Positions 35,228 to 42,866 of a stretch of DNA of 64,000 bases are shown here, one piece after another. The notes under the pieces were generated by a model that was not told the origin of the DNA, did no database searches, and saw only the letters and a list, made by a program, of their open reading frames with translations. Position 1 is the stretch's first letter; every line of letters starts with the position of its first letter. Position numbers and translations under genes: made by a program. Source of the DNA: Micropruina sp. (GTDB lineage Bacteria; Actinomycetota; Actinomycetes; Propionibacteriales; Propionibacteriaceae); assembly GCA_016716635.1 (NCBI GenBank), contig JADJVZ010000014.1, positions 558,001 to 622,000 on the forward strand. Direction: 5' to 3'.

Positions 35228-36397
35228 CTAGTGGAACGCGGACGAGAGCCGTAGCGCGTGGCCGAGGTTGCGGCACGTGCGTCGGACGTTCGCCGGACCG
35301 TCGGCGAGCACCTGTTCGAGGGTGCCCACGCGGCCGATGATCGGGAAGAGTGCGTCGAAAACGTCGCCGGTGAGGAGGTCGGCGCCCTCGCCCACACAGC
35401 CCGCGATGGCGATGACCGGCTTGCCCGCCGCGCGCGCCACGGCGGCCACCCCGAAGGGGGTCTTGCCGCGTCGGGTTTGCTCGTCGACGCGACCTTCTCC
35501 GGTGAGGACGAGGTCGGCTTGCGCGATCGCCTCCGCCAGCCCGGTCTCGTCAATGACGATCTGGACGCCCCGCCGAAGACGAGCGCCCGTGAACGCCAAC
35601 AGCCCTGCTCCGAGTCCGCCGGCGGCACCGGCACCGGGGATCGCGGCGACATCGCGTCCCAGGTCCCTGTGCACAATCTCGGCGTAATGGGCAAGGGCGG
35701 CGTCCAGTTCGACGACGGTCGAGGCGTCCGCGCCTTTCTGGGGGCCGTAGACCGCGGAGGCGCCTTCGACACCGCAGAGCGGATTGTCGACGTCACACGC
35801 GACCTGGATGCTCACCGAGGCGAGCCGCGGGTCGAGACCCGAGACGTCGATCCGGGCTAGCTGGGCCAGCGCGGCGCCGCCCGGGGGGAGGTCGTGCCCG
35901 TCCGCATCCAACAACCGGGCCCCAAGCGCCTGAGCGAAGCCCGCGCCGCCATCGTTGGTGGCGCTGCCACCGATGGCGATGATGATGTGGGTCGCGCCTT
36001 CATTGAGAGCGGCGAGCAGCAGGTCACCCGTGCCGCGGGTGGTGGTAACGCGGGGGTCGCGTTCGCTCGGGTCGAGCCGTTCGAGGCCGCTCGCCGAGGC
36101 CATCTCAATGACGGCCGTGCGTCCGTCGTCGAACAGGCCGAAGTGGGCCACGATCGAGCGACCGAGCGGATCCGACGCGGAGGCTTCATACACGCTGCCA
36201 CCGCGGGCATCGACGAGGGACCGCATGGTGCCCTCGCCGCCGTCCGCCATCGGGACCAGGAGGAAGCGGGCGCCCGGGAAGGCTTCGCGAAGGCCTTCCT
36301 TCATCGCCTGGCAGACCTCGTGGGCCGTCATGCTCTCCTTGAAGGAGTCGGGCGCGAGCACGAACGTGGGACTCCCGGGGGTGGGTGAGTCGATCAT
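35228..36397 (-). CDS. Glycerate kinase (GlxK/GarK type)
   Basis: 389 residues. The start FVLAPDSFKESMTAHEV is the family's N-terminal signature; further on are PMADGGEGTMRSLV, IIAIGGSATNDGGAGFAQAL, GASAVYGPQKGAD and DLVLTGEGRVDEQTRRGKTP. It phosphorylates D-glycerate to 2-phosphoglycerate (or 3-phosphoglycerate in some members). GAGG 7 nt before the ATG at 36397 supports that start. It likely forms a unit with the permease downstream and the CdaR-like regulator beyond. Confidence 0.93.
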   Translation of the reverse strand: MIDSPTPGSPTFVLAPDSFKESMTAHEVCQAMKEGLREAFPGARFLLVPMADGGEGTMRSLVDARGGSVYEASASDPLGRSIVAHFGLFDDGRTAVIEMASASGLERLDPSERDPRVTTTRGTGDLLLAALNEGATHIIIAIGGSATNDGGAGFAQALGARLLDADGHDLPPGGAALAQLARIDVSGLDPRLASVSIQVACDVDNPLCGVEGASAVYGPQKGADASTVVELDAALAHYAEIVHRDLGRDVAAIPGAGAAGGLGAGLLAFTGARLRRGVQIVIDETGLAEAIAQADLVLTGEGRVDEQTRRGKTPFGVAAVARAAGKPVIAIAGCVGEGADLLTGDVFDALFPIIGRVGTLEQVLADGPANVRRTCRNLGHALRLSSAFH

Positions 36398-36589
36398 CTT
36401 GAAACCTCGTCGGTAGTGATTACTCACCATTGTTGACCAGCCTCCTCCGCTCAGCCGGTGGCGAAATGCCTCAACTTTCTTGTGCAGATGCCCTAGAGGC
36501 CGTGGCAGGGGCCCTCGGGAAGGGCGCTCCGCGGGCAGCCTCGCCGCCGTCCCCCGATGGCAGCCCTCAGCGCCACCCGGGCGAAACGC

Positions 36590-36652
36590 AACCATCCCCG
36601 TGGGGGCGCGGCATGGAACTGAGCTCCACGAACGCCCCTCACGGGGATGGTT
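36590..36652. terminator. Large hairpin after lysC
   Basis: Arms AACCATCCCCGTGGGGGCG and CGCCCCTCACGGGGATGGTT form a 19-bp stem with one small defect and a 24-nt loop, 14 nt past the lysC stop. It lacks a T tract and is probably a hairpin-only terminator. Between it and 36398 I see no gene. Confidence 0.75.
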
Positions 36653-36665
36653 CCGTCACGAGGAG

Positions 36666-37181
36666 TTAGCGGCCGGTGCCTCCGTAGACCACGGCGTCGG
36701 TGTCGGAATCGAGTCCGAACGCCGTATGCGTGGCGCGCACAGCCTTGTCGACATCGTCGGCGTCCACCACGACCGACAACCGGATCTCGGAGGTGGAAAT
36801 CATCTGGATGTTCACCCCGGCCTTGGCGAGCGCCTCGAAGAACTTGGCCGTCACACCCGGGTTCGTCCGCATGCCTACGCCCACGATGGCGACCTTGCCC
36901 ACGGTCTCGTCCGCGGTGACGTCCGCGAAGCCGATCTCCTCGCGGGCGGCTTCCAGGGCGGCGAGGGCCTTGGGCACATCGTCCTGCGGGAGGGTGAACG
37001 AGATGGCCGTCGTGGCGTCGGCCACCGACACGTTCTGGACGATCATGTCGATGTTGATGTCGGCCTCGGCGATGACCCCGAAGATTCGCGCGGCCTCACC
37101 GATCTTGTCGGGCACCCCGGCCACGGTGATCTTGGCTTCCGAGCGGTCATGCGCGACGCCGGTGATCAAAGCAGCTTCCAT
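36666..37181 (-). CDS. lysC: Possible aspartate kinase beta subunit (internal in-frame start)
   Basis: In Corynebacterium glutamicum, lysC is translated from two in-frame starts, the inner one giving a regulatory beta subunit of about 170 residues. Here an ATG at 37181 begins MEAALITGVAHDRSEAK at the equivalent position and is preceded by AGGAAGG with 7-nt spacing. The product would be 171 residues and contain both ACT domains. Confidence 0.7.
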   Translation of the reverse strand: MEAALITGVAHDRSEAKITVAGVPDKIGEAARIFGVIAEADINIDMIVQNVSVADATTAISFTLPQDDVPKALAALEAAREEIGFADVTADETVGKVAIVGVGMRTNPGVTAKFFEALAKAGVNIQMISTSEIRLSVVVDADDVDKAVRATHTAFGLDSDTDAVVYGGTGR

Positions 37182-37931
37182 GGAGGGACCTTCCTCGTTC
37201 GTGGTGACCTTCACCAGGGTTCCCGGCTTGTCCGAGAAGGACGACCGGACGCGCACCGGGACATTCTCCCGACGGGCATATTCGACGCAGCGCAGGTGCA
37301 GGATCTTGGCGCCGTTGGCCGCCAACTCGAGCATCTCGTCGGTGCTGATCTCGGGGATCTGCCTGGCCGCGGGGACGATCCGCGGATCGGCGGTGAAGAC
37401 CCCATCGACGTCGGTGTAGATCTCGCACAGATCCGCGCCGAGCGCCGAGGCGAGGGCGACGGCCGTGGTGTCGGAGGCCCCGCGGCCGAGGGTGGTGACG
37501 TCCTTGGTGTCTTGGGAGACGCCCTGGAAGCCGGCCACGATCACAATGTCGCCCTTGTTCAGGGCGGATTCGATGCGTCCGGGGGTGATGTCGATGATCC
37601 GCGCGTCGCCGTGGGCGGACGTGGTGATGACGCCCGCCTGCGAGCCGGTGAACGAGCGCGCCTTCGCGCCGAGGTCGTTGATGGCCATCGCCAACAGCGC
37701 GGCGCTCATGCGCTCACCGGCGGTCAGCAACATGTCGAGCTCGCGCGGCGGCGGGTTCGGGGAGACTTGTTTGGCCAGGTCGAGCAGGTCGTCCGTTGTG
37801 TCCCCCATCGCCGAGACGACCACCACGACACCGGCCCCAGCGGCCTGCGTGTCAACGATCCGGCGCGCGACGCGCCTGATACTGGCGGCATCCGCGACGG
37901 ATGAACCACCGAACTTCTGTACAACTCGCAC
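36666..37931 (-). CDS. lysC: Aspartate kinase, alpha subunit
   Basis: 421 residues. Phosphorylates aspartate at the head of lysine, threonine, methionine and diaminopimelate synthesis. Kinase domain: VQKFGGSSVADAASIRRVA, TTLGRGASDTTAVALASAL and EIYTDVDGVFTADPRIVP. Two C-terminal ACT domains (about 265-335 and 345-415) follow; the loop MISTSEIRLSVVVD is the family's effector site. GTG start. The partner asd gene, usually next to lysC in actinobacteria, is not here. The beta subunit start is inside the gene (see separate entry). Confidence 0.96.
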   Translation of the reverse strand: MRVVQKFGGSSVADAASIRRVARRIVDTQAAGAGVVVVVSAMGDTTDDLLDLAKQVSPNPPPRELDMLLTAGERMSAALLAMAINDLGAKARSFTGSQAGVITTSAHGDARIIDITPGRIESALNKGDIVIVAGFQGVSQDTKDVTTLGRGASDTTAVALASALGADLCEIYTDVDGVFTADPRIVPAARQIPEISTDEMLELAANGAKILHLRCVEYARRENVPVRVRSSFSDKPGTLVKVTTNEEGPSMEAALITGVAHDRSEAKITVAGVPDKIGEAARIFGVIAEADINIDMIVQNVSVADATTAISFTLPQDDVPKALAALEAAREEIGFADVTADETVGKVAIVGVGMRTNPGVTAKFFEALAKAGVNIQMISTSEIRLSVVVDADDVDKAVRATHTAFGLDSDTDAVVYGGTGR

Positions 37932-38019
37932 AGCGGTCTCCTATCGATCGGGGTCAATGGTGCCAGAAACCGGGGGGTTCCCCGATTCGGTAAGCCGGAT
38001 TGCGACCTACTCTGGACTG

Positions 38020-38583
38020 GTGACCAACACCAACCTCACAGAGGTCGATCGCCGACGCGCCGCCGAATGGCTCCGCGAGCACATGCTGTTGGGACGCCTC
38101 GATGAGGCACAGTACCGCTCCCGACTTGCGATGTTGCCCGGTCTCCGAACCACGAGTGAGCTGGGGACGGTCTTTTACGACCTGCCGCAGCCGCGTCCGA
38201 CGGCGTCCAGCCAATGGGCGCAGCCTCCCTTTGCGCCGGCCCCGCCGATCTCCCAACCCACGAACACCTACCAAAGCGCCCCCTTCGGCAACCCCGGCTT
38301 CGCCGAGCCGGAGGAGAGCGTCGCGTACGTCGCCGGTCCGGTCGTGAGTGGCCCCGGCACCACCATGGCGCCGACCGGACGCCCCTCGCCGCTTGATCGC
38401 ATCCAACCGTCCCAATGGCGGGCGCTCCTCCGCCTTACGTGGCCCCTGGCGGTGGTGCTGTGGATCGCCTCCGGCAGCTTCTACTGGATTCTGCTACCCC
38501 TGATCCTCGGACCGATCCTTCGGACGCAGTACGTCAAGGCCCGCCGCCGCGAGCAACTGAACCCGAACTACCGCCCGTTCTAG
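38020..38583 (+). CDS. DUF1707 (SHOCT-like) membrane protein
   Basis: 187 residues. The N-terminal DUF1707 module reads VDRRRAAEWLREHMLLGRLD, continuing EAQYRSRLAML; then a Pro-rich disordered linker of about 80 residues with repeats of QP and AP, one or two hydrophobic helices (WPLAVVLWIASGSFYWILLP) and a basic tail. DUF1707 proteins are mostly of unknown function. TACTCT lies 6 nt before the GTG, so probably leaderless. Confidence 0.8.
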   Translation: MTNTNLTEVDRRRAAEWLREHMLLGRLDEAQYRSRLAMLPGLRTTSELGTVFYDLPQPRPTASSQWAQPPFAPAPPISQPTNTYQSAPFGNPGFAEPEESVAYVAGPVVSGPGTTMAPTGRPSPLDRIQPSQWRALLRLTWPLAVVLWIASGSFYWILLPLILGPILRTQYVKARRREQLNPNYRPF

Positions 38584-38616
38584 ACCCTCCGCGGTCCTCA
38601 GTGATCGGTCGGCCCA

Positions 38617-38663
38617 CTAAGTGTGAGCAAAGTACTCACGGTGAGCACTTTGCTCACACGTTG
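38617..38663. repeat. 47-bp palindromic repeat, copy 4
   Basis: CTAAGTGTGAGCAAAGTACT, centre CTCACGGTGAG, right arm CACTTTGCTCACACGTTG. It lies between the convergent DUF1707 and SMI1-like genes and could terminate both. Confidence 0.92.
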
Positions 38664-38679
38664 TCGGCGACCTCTCCCA

Positions 38680-39417
38680 TCAGAGGGCAAGAAGCCCCTG
38701 CGATAGTTCCTGCCTGAGTCGTCGCTGGGCAGCACCGGGCGCGTTTCCAGGAAACCCACCATTCGCAAAGACGCGGTTCAGGTACGCGACGAACGGTGTG
38801 GCGACGTCACTGACGAAGATCCCGTCCACGCACGCATCAGGCAGGCGCATTCCATAAGGTGCTCCCCCGCTGACGTTGTCCTTGTGGAGAGAGTCCGGGG
38901 CGAGCGGCAACACGAAGCCGTCGTTGGCGGCGCCTTCGTCAGTGGTTTCGCGCCACATGTCCCGCTCCTCGACAAACAACCCCCGAACGTCGGCGCCGGG
39001 ATAGCGGGAACCCTCGACTTCAATCACCAGCGGATCGGCCGCAGACGATTCGGGCCAGTCGGGATGCGTCCCAACAAGCCAGACGTCGCCGACGGCGCCT
39101 ATCCACGACTCCAGCGTCAGCGGCAGTGGTCCAAACTCACGTCGCAGCCAATCCACCAGGGCGGGAGCGTCAGGGGTGGGAGGCACGTGCGGAACCACGT
39201 CGGTTTGGGCGGAGTCGAAGCTCAGGAACCGATAGCCCTGACCCACCAACCGCTCGACCAGCGTTTCGACGTTCCATCTCGCCCGACGAGCCATCTCGTC
39301 ACAGACTGCCGCGGCGTCCTCAATCCGGCCAGGGTCGCGAACTGTGTCGCCGAGTTGTCGTAACTCTCGCCACACCTCGTCGCGCTCACCCGCGCGGTAG
39401 CGCCCCAGCCAGTTCAT
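38680..39417 (-). CDS. Hypothetical protein, SMI1/KNR4-like features
   Basis: 245 residues. The N-terminal helical part (MNWLGRYRAGERDEVWREL; MARRARWNVETLVERL) leads to a domain with FGPLPLTLESWIGAVGDVW, LVGTHPDWPES and LPLAPDSLHKDNVSGGAPYG. The 'LP..L..W....G...L.G.HP' order recalls SUKH (SMI1/KNR4) proteins, often immunity proteins to secreted toxins, but no toxin is adjacent. It is flanked on both sides by copies of the 47-bp palindrome, which suggests it arrived or moves with them. Assignment tentative. Confidence 0.6.
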   Translation of the reverse strand: MNWLGRYRAGERDEVWRELRQLGDTVRDPGRIEDAAAVCDEMARRARWNVETLVERLVGQGYRFLSFDSAQTDVVPHVPPTPDAPALVDWLRREFGPLPLTLESWIGAVGDVWLVGTHPDWPESSAADPLVIEVEGSRYPGADVRGLFVEERDMWRETTDEGAANDGFVLPLAPDSLHKDNVSGGAPYGMRLPDACVDGIFVSDVATPFVAYLNRVFANGGFPGNAPGAAQRRLRQELSQGLLAL

Positions 39418-39479
39418 AGGCCCATCGTGTCACCGCGGACGCTCCCTCACGTGCGGCGCCGGCCATCGATCTAGGACCA

Positions 39480-39509
39480 CAAGGTGTGAGCAAAGTGCTC
39501 ACGGTGAGC
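39480..39509. repeat. 47-bp palindromic repeat, copy 5 (truncated)
   Basis: The left arm and centre are intact (CAAGGTGTGAGCAAAGTG, CTCACGGTGAGC), then the sequence switches abruptly to the end of the IS1634-like remnant. The missing right arm is not found beyond the remnant. Confidence 0.85.
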
Positions 39510-39524
39510 CCGCCCCGACTCTTA

Positions 39525-39860
39525 TCAATTGGTGTGCACGTGGATGGCGGTGAGGGCGGCTTGAGCGTCGTCGGAGAGCGGGTGCACGGCTGTCATGACA
39601 TGGTGACCGGCTGTGATCTGGCGGTGTGGTGCGCCGGAAGGGTCTTGACCGGCTTCTTGAGGCTCCTGACGGTGGTGGTTTGAGCCAGCTGGTGACTGCG
39701 AGCTCCCAGCCGGTGATGGTTTCGAGCCTGGCGGCCGACTGCGAGGGCGGCGAACACGACGTTGAGGTGGGCATCGGTTGTGCGCCGTTTTCGTGCGTAG
39801 ATCGGGCGGGTGCGGGGATCGGTCTTGGGCTTCAGGAACGACTTGGCCCTCCCCAACCAC
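39525..39860 (-). pseudogene. IS1634-like transposase remnant (C-terminal part)
   Basis: The C-terminus of an IS1634-type DDE transposase is readable only by changing frame. One frame gives RTRPIYARKRRTTDAHLNVV then FAALAVGRQ; the next LETITGWELAVTSWL; the last DDAQAALTAIHVHTN and a stop. The usual family phrase is 'RPIYHRKRDSIEAHLTIVFAALAV...TGWSIKKFV'. About 110 residues remain of some 500, so this is a decayed fragment. Its right end truncates a 47-bp palindrome copy. Confidence 0.75.
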
Positions 39861-39931
39861 CCGGCTAGTGCACAAACCGGAAGCAGAAACCCGTAGTCAA
39901 CGCCATATCAGCGCCCCACGACCCCCTAGCC

Positions 39932-39984
39932 CACCTTGCTGGCGTTGTGCGTCCTTGCTGGCGATATTTCGCCAGCAAGGACGC
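39932..39984. repeat. Left part of a compact fold-back repeat split by IS110
   Basis: CACCTTGCTGGCG (39932-39944) followed by a perfect 16-bp hairpin, GCGTCCTTGCTGGCGA / TCGCCAGCAAGGACGC with loop TATT. The partner of the outer arm, GAGCCAGCAAGGTGC, is found at 41288-41302 on the other side of the IS110 element. The same outer and inner arms occur in the element at 55684. Confidence 0.85.
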
Positions 39985-40001
39985 CTAACGTTTCTCCTAT
40001 G

Positions 40002-41053
40002 TCAAGCGGCGGCCCTTAGGGCGGTCTGGGTGGCGGTTTTGTGGTCGGTGAGCAAGTGTCGGTACACGACGCCGAGGATCTGGCGTTTCAGGCAGCGGAG
40101 GGCTTCGCGGCTGGTTTTGCCTTCGGTTTTCTTCTTCTCGTAGTAGGTCTTCCCGGGTCCGTGGAGGCGGATCTGGGTCAAGGCGATGCGGTGGATCGCG
40201 GCGTTGAGTTGTCGGTTCCCTCCCGGGATAACCGGACCCTGCCGGCGGTGTTGCCTGACCAGACCGGGATCGGAGCGATCCCGGCATGACGGGCGAACGC
40301 CGCTTCTGATTTGAACCGGGTGATCCCGGCGGTTTCGGCCAGGATCTTCGCTGTGGTTAACGCACCCGCCCCAGGCATAGCGAGCAGGGTCGGGGCCATG
40401 GGGCCGACCAGGATGGCGATGCGCCGTTCCAAGGCGTTGATCGTCACGGTGTCCCTCGTGATGTCGGCCAACTCGTCACGGGCCAGCTCAGCCACGATCC
40501 CGGGCACGTCAGCGAGCCTGTCTGCGAGTTTGCGTTGCCACGTCGGCCGGTCCATCGACCCGGCCGGCGGGGACCATCCAGGTTCGATTTCATGGAGCTT
40601 GCCCAGGAACCTGCTCATCATCGCCGTGCGCTGTTTCACCAAGTCATCCCGCCGATCAGTCAGCAACTTCATCTCGCGTGACACCTCATCATGGGCAGCG
40701 ACCGGCAGGTCAGGTTCCCGTAGCGCGACCCGGGCCACCGCCAGGGCATCAATCGGATCTGACTTCCCCGGGGCCCTGGCAGTACGACGCTGCTCGGCCA
40801 TCAACGGCGGTGGCACCCGCACCACCCGCTGACCCGCCGCGAGGAGGTCCCGCTCGAGTCGGCCCGAAAGCCCCCGACAATCCTCAACAGCCCACACCAC
40901 CTCAGCCCCGAACTGTTCCCGGACCCAGCAGACGGCTTGCTGGTGGCCGGCCGTGGTCGCAGCCCAGGTCCGTTGACCCAACTTGCAGCCCACCTGATCC
41001 ACCACCACAAAGGTGTGCGTCCGCTTGTGTACATCGACTCCAACGACAACCAT
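40002..41053 (-). pseudogene. IS110-family transposase, frameshifted
   Basis: About 350 codons. N-terminal RuvC-like DEDD domain: VVVGVDVHKRTHTFVVVD, VWAVEDCRGLSG and APGKSDPIDALAVARVAL; C-terminal Transposase_20 domain: LLAMPGAGALTTAKILAE, FARHAGIAPIPVWSG. At about 40218-40223 the run coding for RLSREG lacks one base; the continuing frame reads GNRQLNAAIHRIALTQ and onwards KTYYEKKKTEGKTSREALRC to a TGA at 40002-40004. Total length 1052 nt (3n+2) fits a one-base deletion in a G run. A programmed -1 shift is unlikely, as IS110 transposases are normally read in one frame. GGGAGG precedes the ATG. Confidence 0.88.
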
Positions 41054-41287
41054 GGTGATTGCCTCCCTTCACTCTGATTCAGTGATCGGACGGTTGGGCC
41101 GGTCGGTGGACACAGCTCAGTCGAGGCGAAAGCCACGCTCCTATCAAGTCACACCGACCGGTCCTTCACACCTGGCATCGGCAAAACGTAATACAGCCAA
41201 CCCGACAGGGCGGCAGCCAGCAAGAGAGCCAAACACCAGATGAACAGGACCCAACCACCACAACCGTGGCCCTGCAACCCTGACACT
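41054..41287 (-). ncRNA. Candidate IS110 bridge RNA region (left end)
   Basis: IS110-family elements encode a non-coding bridge RNA in the end upstream of the transposase, with two loops that pair with target and donor DNA (IS621 work). Here the minus strand of the left end holds CTTGCTGGCT at 41224-41215, 63 nt from the element's edge, identical to ten bases of the flank into which the element is inserted (41298-41289, same strand). This is where and how a left-target guide should look. I could not identify the right-target or donor guides with confidence, nor fold the RNA. Confidence 0.55.
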
Positions 41288-41328
41288 GAGCCAGCAAGGT
41301 GCAGAAGTGCGGGCTCACGCCGTTGGCG

Positions 41329-42747
41329 TTAGAGCTCCTGGGCCAAGGGGTCGGAGGCGAGGTCTTCGGAGATCTTCGGATCAACGGCCGCTGGGTTCAG
41401 GGTTCCGGTGATCGTGGGCTGGAAGGTTGGGCCTAGTTGCTTGATGGCGAGGCGTCCGACGAGCTGCTGGCGGGTCGTGACCCGCTCGGCGCGGGCGCGT
41501 CCGATAAACGCGATCGACCAGTGCATCAGTGTGCTGATGCGGGCTTTGAAGCCGACGATGTAGAGCAGGTGGAGAGCCAGCCACGACATCCAGGCGATGA
41601 AACCCGTGGCTTCGACCTTGCCGGTCTTCATGACGGCCCCGAAGCGCGAGATGACCGCCATCGAACCCTTGTCCTTGTAGACGAACGGCTCGGTGACGGG
41701 CTTACCGGCGAGGTCGCCCTTGATCTTCTTCACCGCGTAACGAGTGGACTGAATGGCGACCTGGGCCACGCCCGGGAGGTTGCCGTGATTCATGAGGTCA
41801 CCGACGACGAACACCTCCGGATGCCCGGGCACGGTGCAGTCGGGATTCACGATCACGCGTCCGGCGCGGTCGACCTCGGCGCCGCATTGCCGGGCGATCA
41901 TCGCCCCTAGCGGGCTCGCCTGGACGCCCGCCGCCCACACCTTGCAGCCAGCCTCAATGCGTTCGATCGATCCGTCGCCGTACTTGATCGTGAGGCCGTC
42001 GCCGTCGAGGTCGGTCACCATGGCGCTGAGCTTCACCTCGACGCCGATCTTCTCGAGTTCCTCCTTGGCCTTGGCGGACAGCTTGTCGCCGAAGGGTGCC
42101 AACACCTTGGGACCACCGTCCAACAGCACGACCCGAGCCTTCGTCGGATCAATGTTGCGGTACTCGTTGCGGACGGTGTGCGAGGTGAGCTCGCGGATCT
42201 GCCCGGCCATCTCGACACCCGTCGGACCAGCGCCCACCACCACGAAGGTCAGCAACCGTTGGCGCTCGGCTTCGTCGTCGGTGAGTTCGGCCATCTCCAA
42301 CGCGCCGAAGATGCGCGCCCGCAACTCGAGGGCGTCGTCGAGGTTCTTCATGCCGGGAGCGAACACCGCGAAGTGATCGTTACCGAAGTAGCTCTGGCCA
42401 GCCCCCGCGGCGACAATCAGGTAGTCGTAGCGGATATGGCTGACCGTACCCAGGGCCTCGGCGCTGACCTTACGGAGCCCCAGATCGATCGCCGTGACCT
42501 CGCTGAGCAGCACCTTGGCGTTGTCTTGGGAGGCCAGAATCTCGCGGTTCATGGGCGCGATCTCACCGGGGGAAAGAATGCCGGTCGCCACTTGGTAGAG
42601 CAGCGGCTGGAAAAGGTGGTGGGTGGTCTTGGCCACCATCAGGACTTCGACGTCGGCATCCGCCAGGGCGCGGGCCGCGAACAGCCCGCCGAATCCTGAG
42701 CCGACGATGAGCACGCGGGGACGATCAGCGGTCACGGTGTTCTCCAT
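41329..42747 (-). CDS. ndh: Type II NADH dehydrogenase
   Basis: 472 residues. A single-subunit, non-proton-pumping NADH:quinone oxidoreductase on the inner face of the membrane. FAD site VLIVGSGFGGLFAARAL, NADH site FVVVGAGPTGVEMAGQIREL, second FAD contact HPEVFVVGDLMNHGNLPGVA, quinone-side AIQSTRYAVKKI and a C-terminal amphipathic/hydrophobic membrane anchor (WMSWLALHLLYIVGFKARIS). GGAAGG before ATG 42747 favours this over a longer start 81 nt upstream. The IS110 element and fold-back repeat begin 27 bp after its stop. Confidence 0.95.
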   Translation of the reverse strand: MENTVTADRPRVLIVGSGFGGLFAARALADADVEVLMVAKTTHHLFQPLLYQVATGILSPGEIAPMNREILASQDNAKVLLSEVTAIDLGLRKVSAEALGTVSHIRYDYLIVAAGAGQSYFGNDHFAVFAPGMKNLDDALELRARIFGALEMAELTDDEAERQRLLTFVVVGAGPTGVEMAGQIRELTSHTVRNEYRNIDPTKARVVLLDGGPKVLAPFGDKLSAKAKEELEKIGVEVKLSAMVTDLDGDGLTIKYGDGSIERIEAGCKVWAAGVQASPLGAMIARQCGAEVDRAGRVIVNPDCTVPGHPEVFVVGDLMNHGNLPGVAQVAIQSTRYAVKKIKGDLAGKPVTEPFVYKDKGSMAVISRFGAVMKTGKVEATGFIAWMSWLALHLLYIVGFKARISTLMHWSIAFIGRARAERVTTRQQLVGRLAIKQLGPTFQPTITGTLNPAAVDPKISEDLASDPLAQEL

Positions 42748-42866
42748 GCCTTCCAGTTCAACAGCGCGCTTAGTTTCACACGGCGAGGGCGGATTCGGCA
42801 CCCTTCCCATCTCCCGGGCGGACGTCATCAGACCTAGGCTGAGACCACCCGACCTGAGGAGCCGTC

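Larger units (their letters stand above)
39985..41287 (-). mobile_element. IS110-family insertion sequence
   Basis: About 1.3 kb, oriented leftward. Boundaries are inferred from the fold-back repeat it interrupts: CT is present at both junctions (39985-39986 and 41286-41287) and joining the flanks restores GGACGC-CT-GAGCCAGC, comparable to the GACGCTTGAGCCAGC of the uninterrupted relative at 55.9 kb. The layout is a 234-bp non-coding left end upstream of the transposase and a right end of only about 15 bp after its stop, without terminal inverted repeats, as expected for the IS110 group. The transposase has a one-base frameshift, so this copy is probably inactive by itself. Confidence 0.85.

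Noticed and set aside
33647..35254. A 535-codon + strand open frame
   Set aside because: Antisense shadow of the LctP permease; composition is Gly/Arg/Glu/His-rich without any domain pattern.
38680..39417. Immunity gene of a polymorphic toxin system
   Set aside because: SUKH resemblance is weak and there is no toxin, WXG100 or secretion gene next to it; kept only as a hypothetical gene.
40002..41053. Programmed ribosomal frameshift in the IS110 transposase
   Set aside because: IS110 transposases are read in a single frame and the site lacks a slippery heptamer; a one-base deletion in a G run is simpler.
39932..41302. Terminal inverted repeats of the IS110 element
   Set aside because: The matching arms are the two halves of a pre-existing fold-back repeat, which exists elsewhere (55684) without any transposase; IS110 elements generally lack such repeats.
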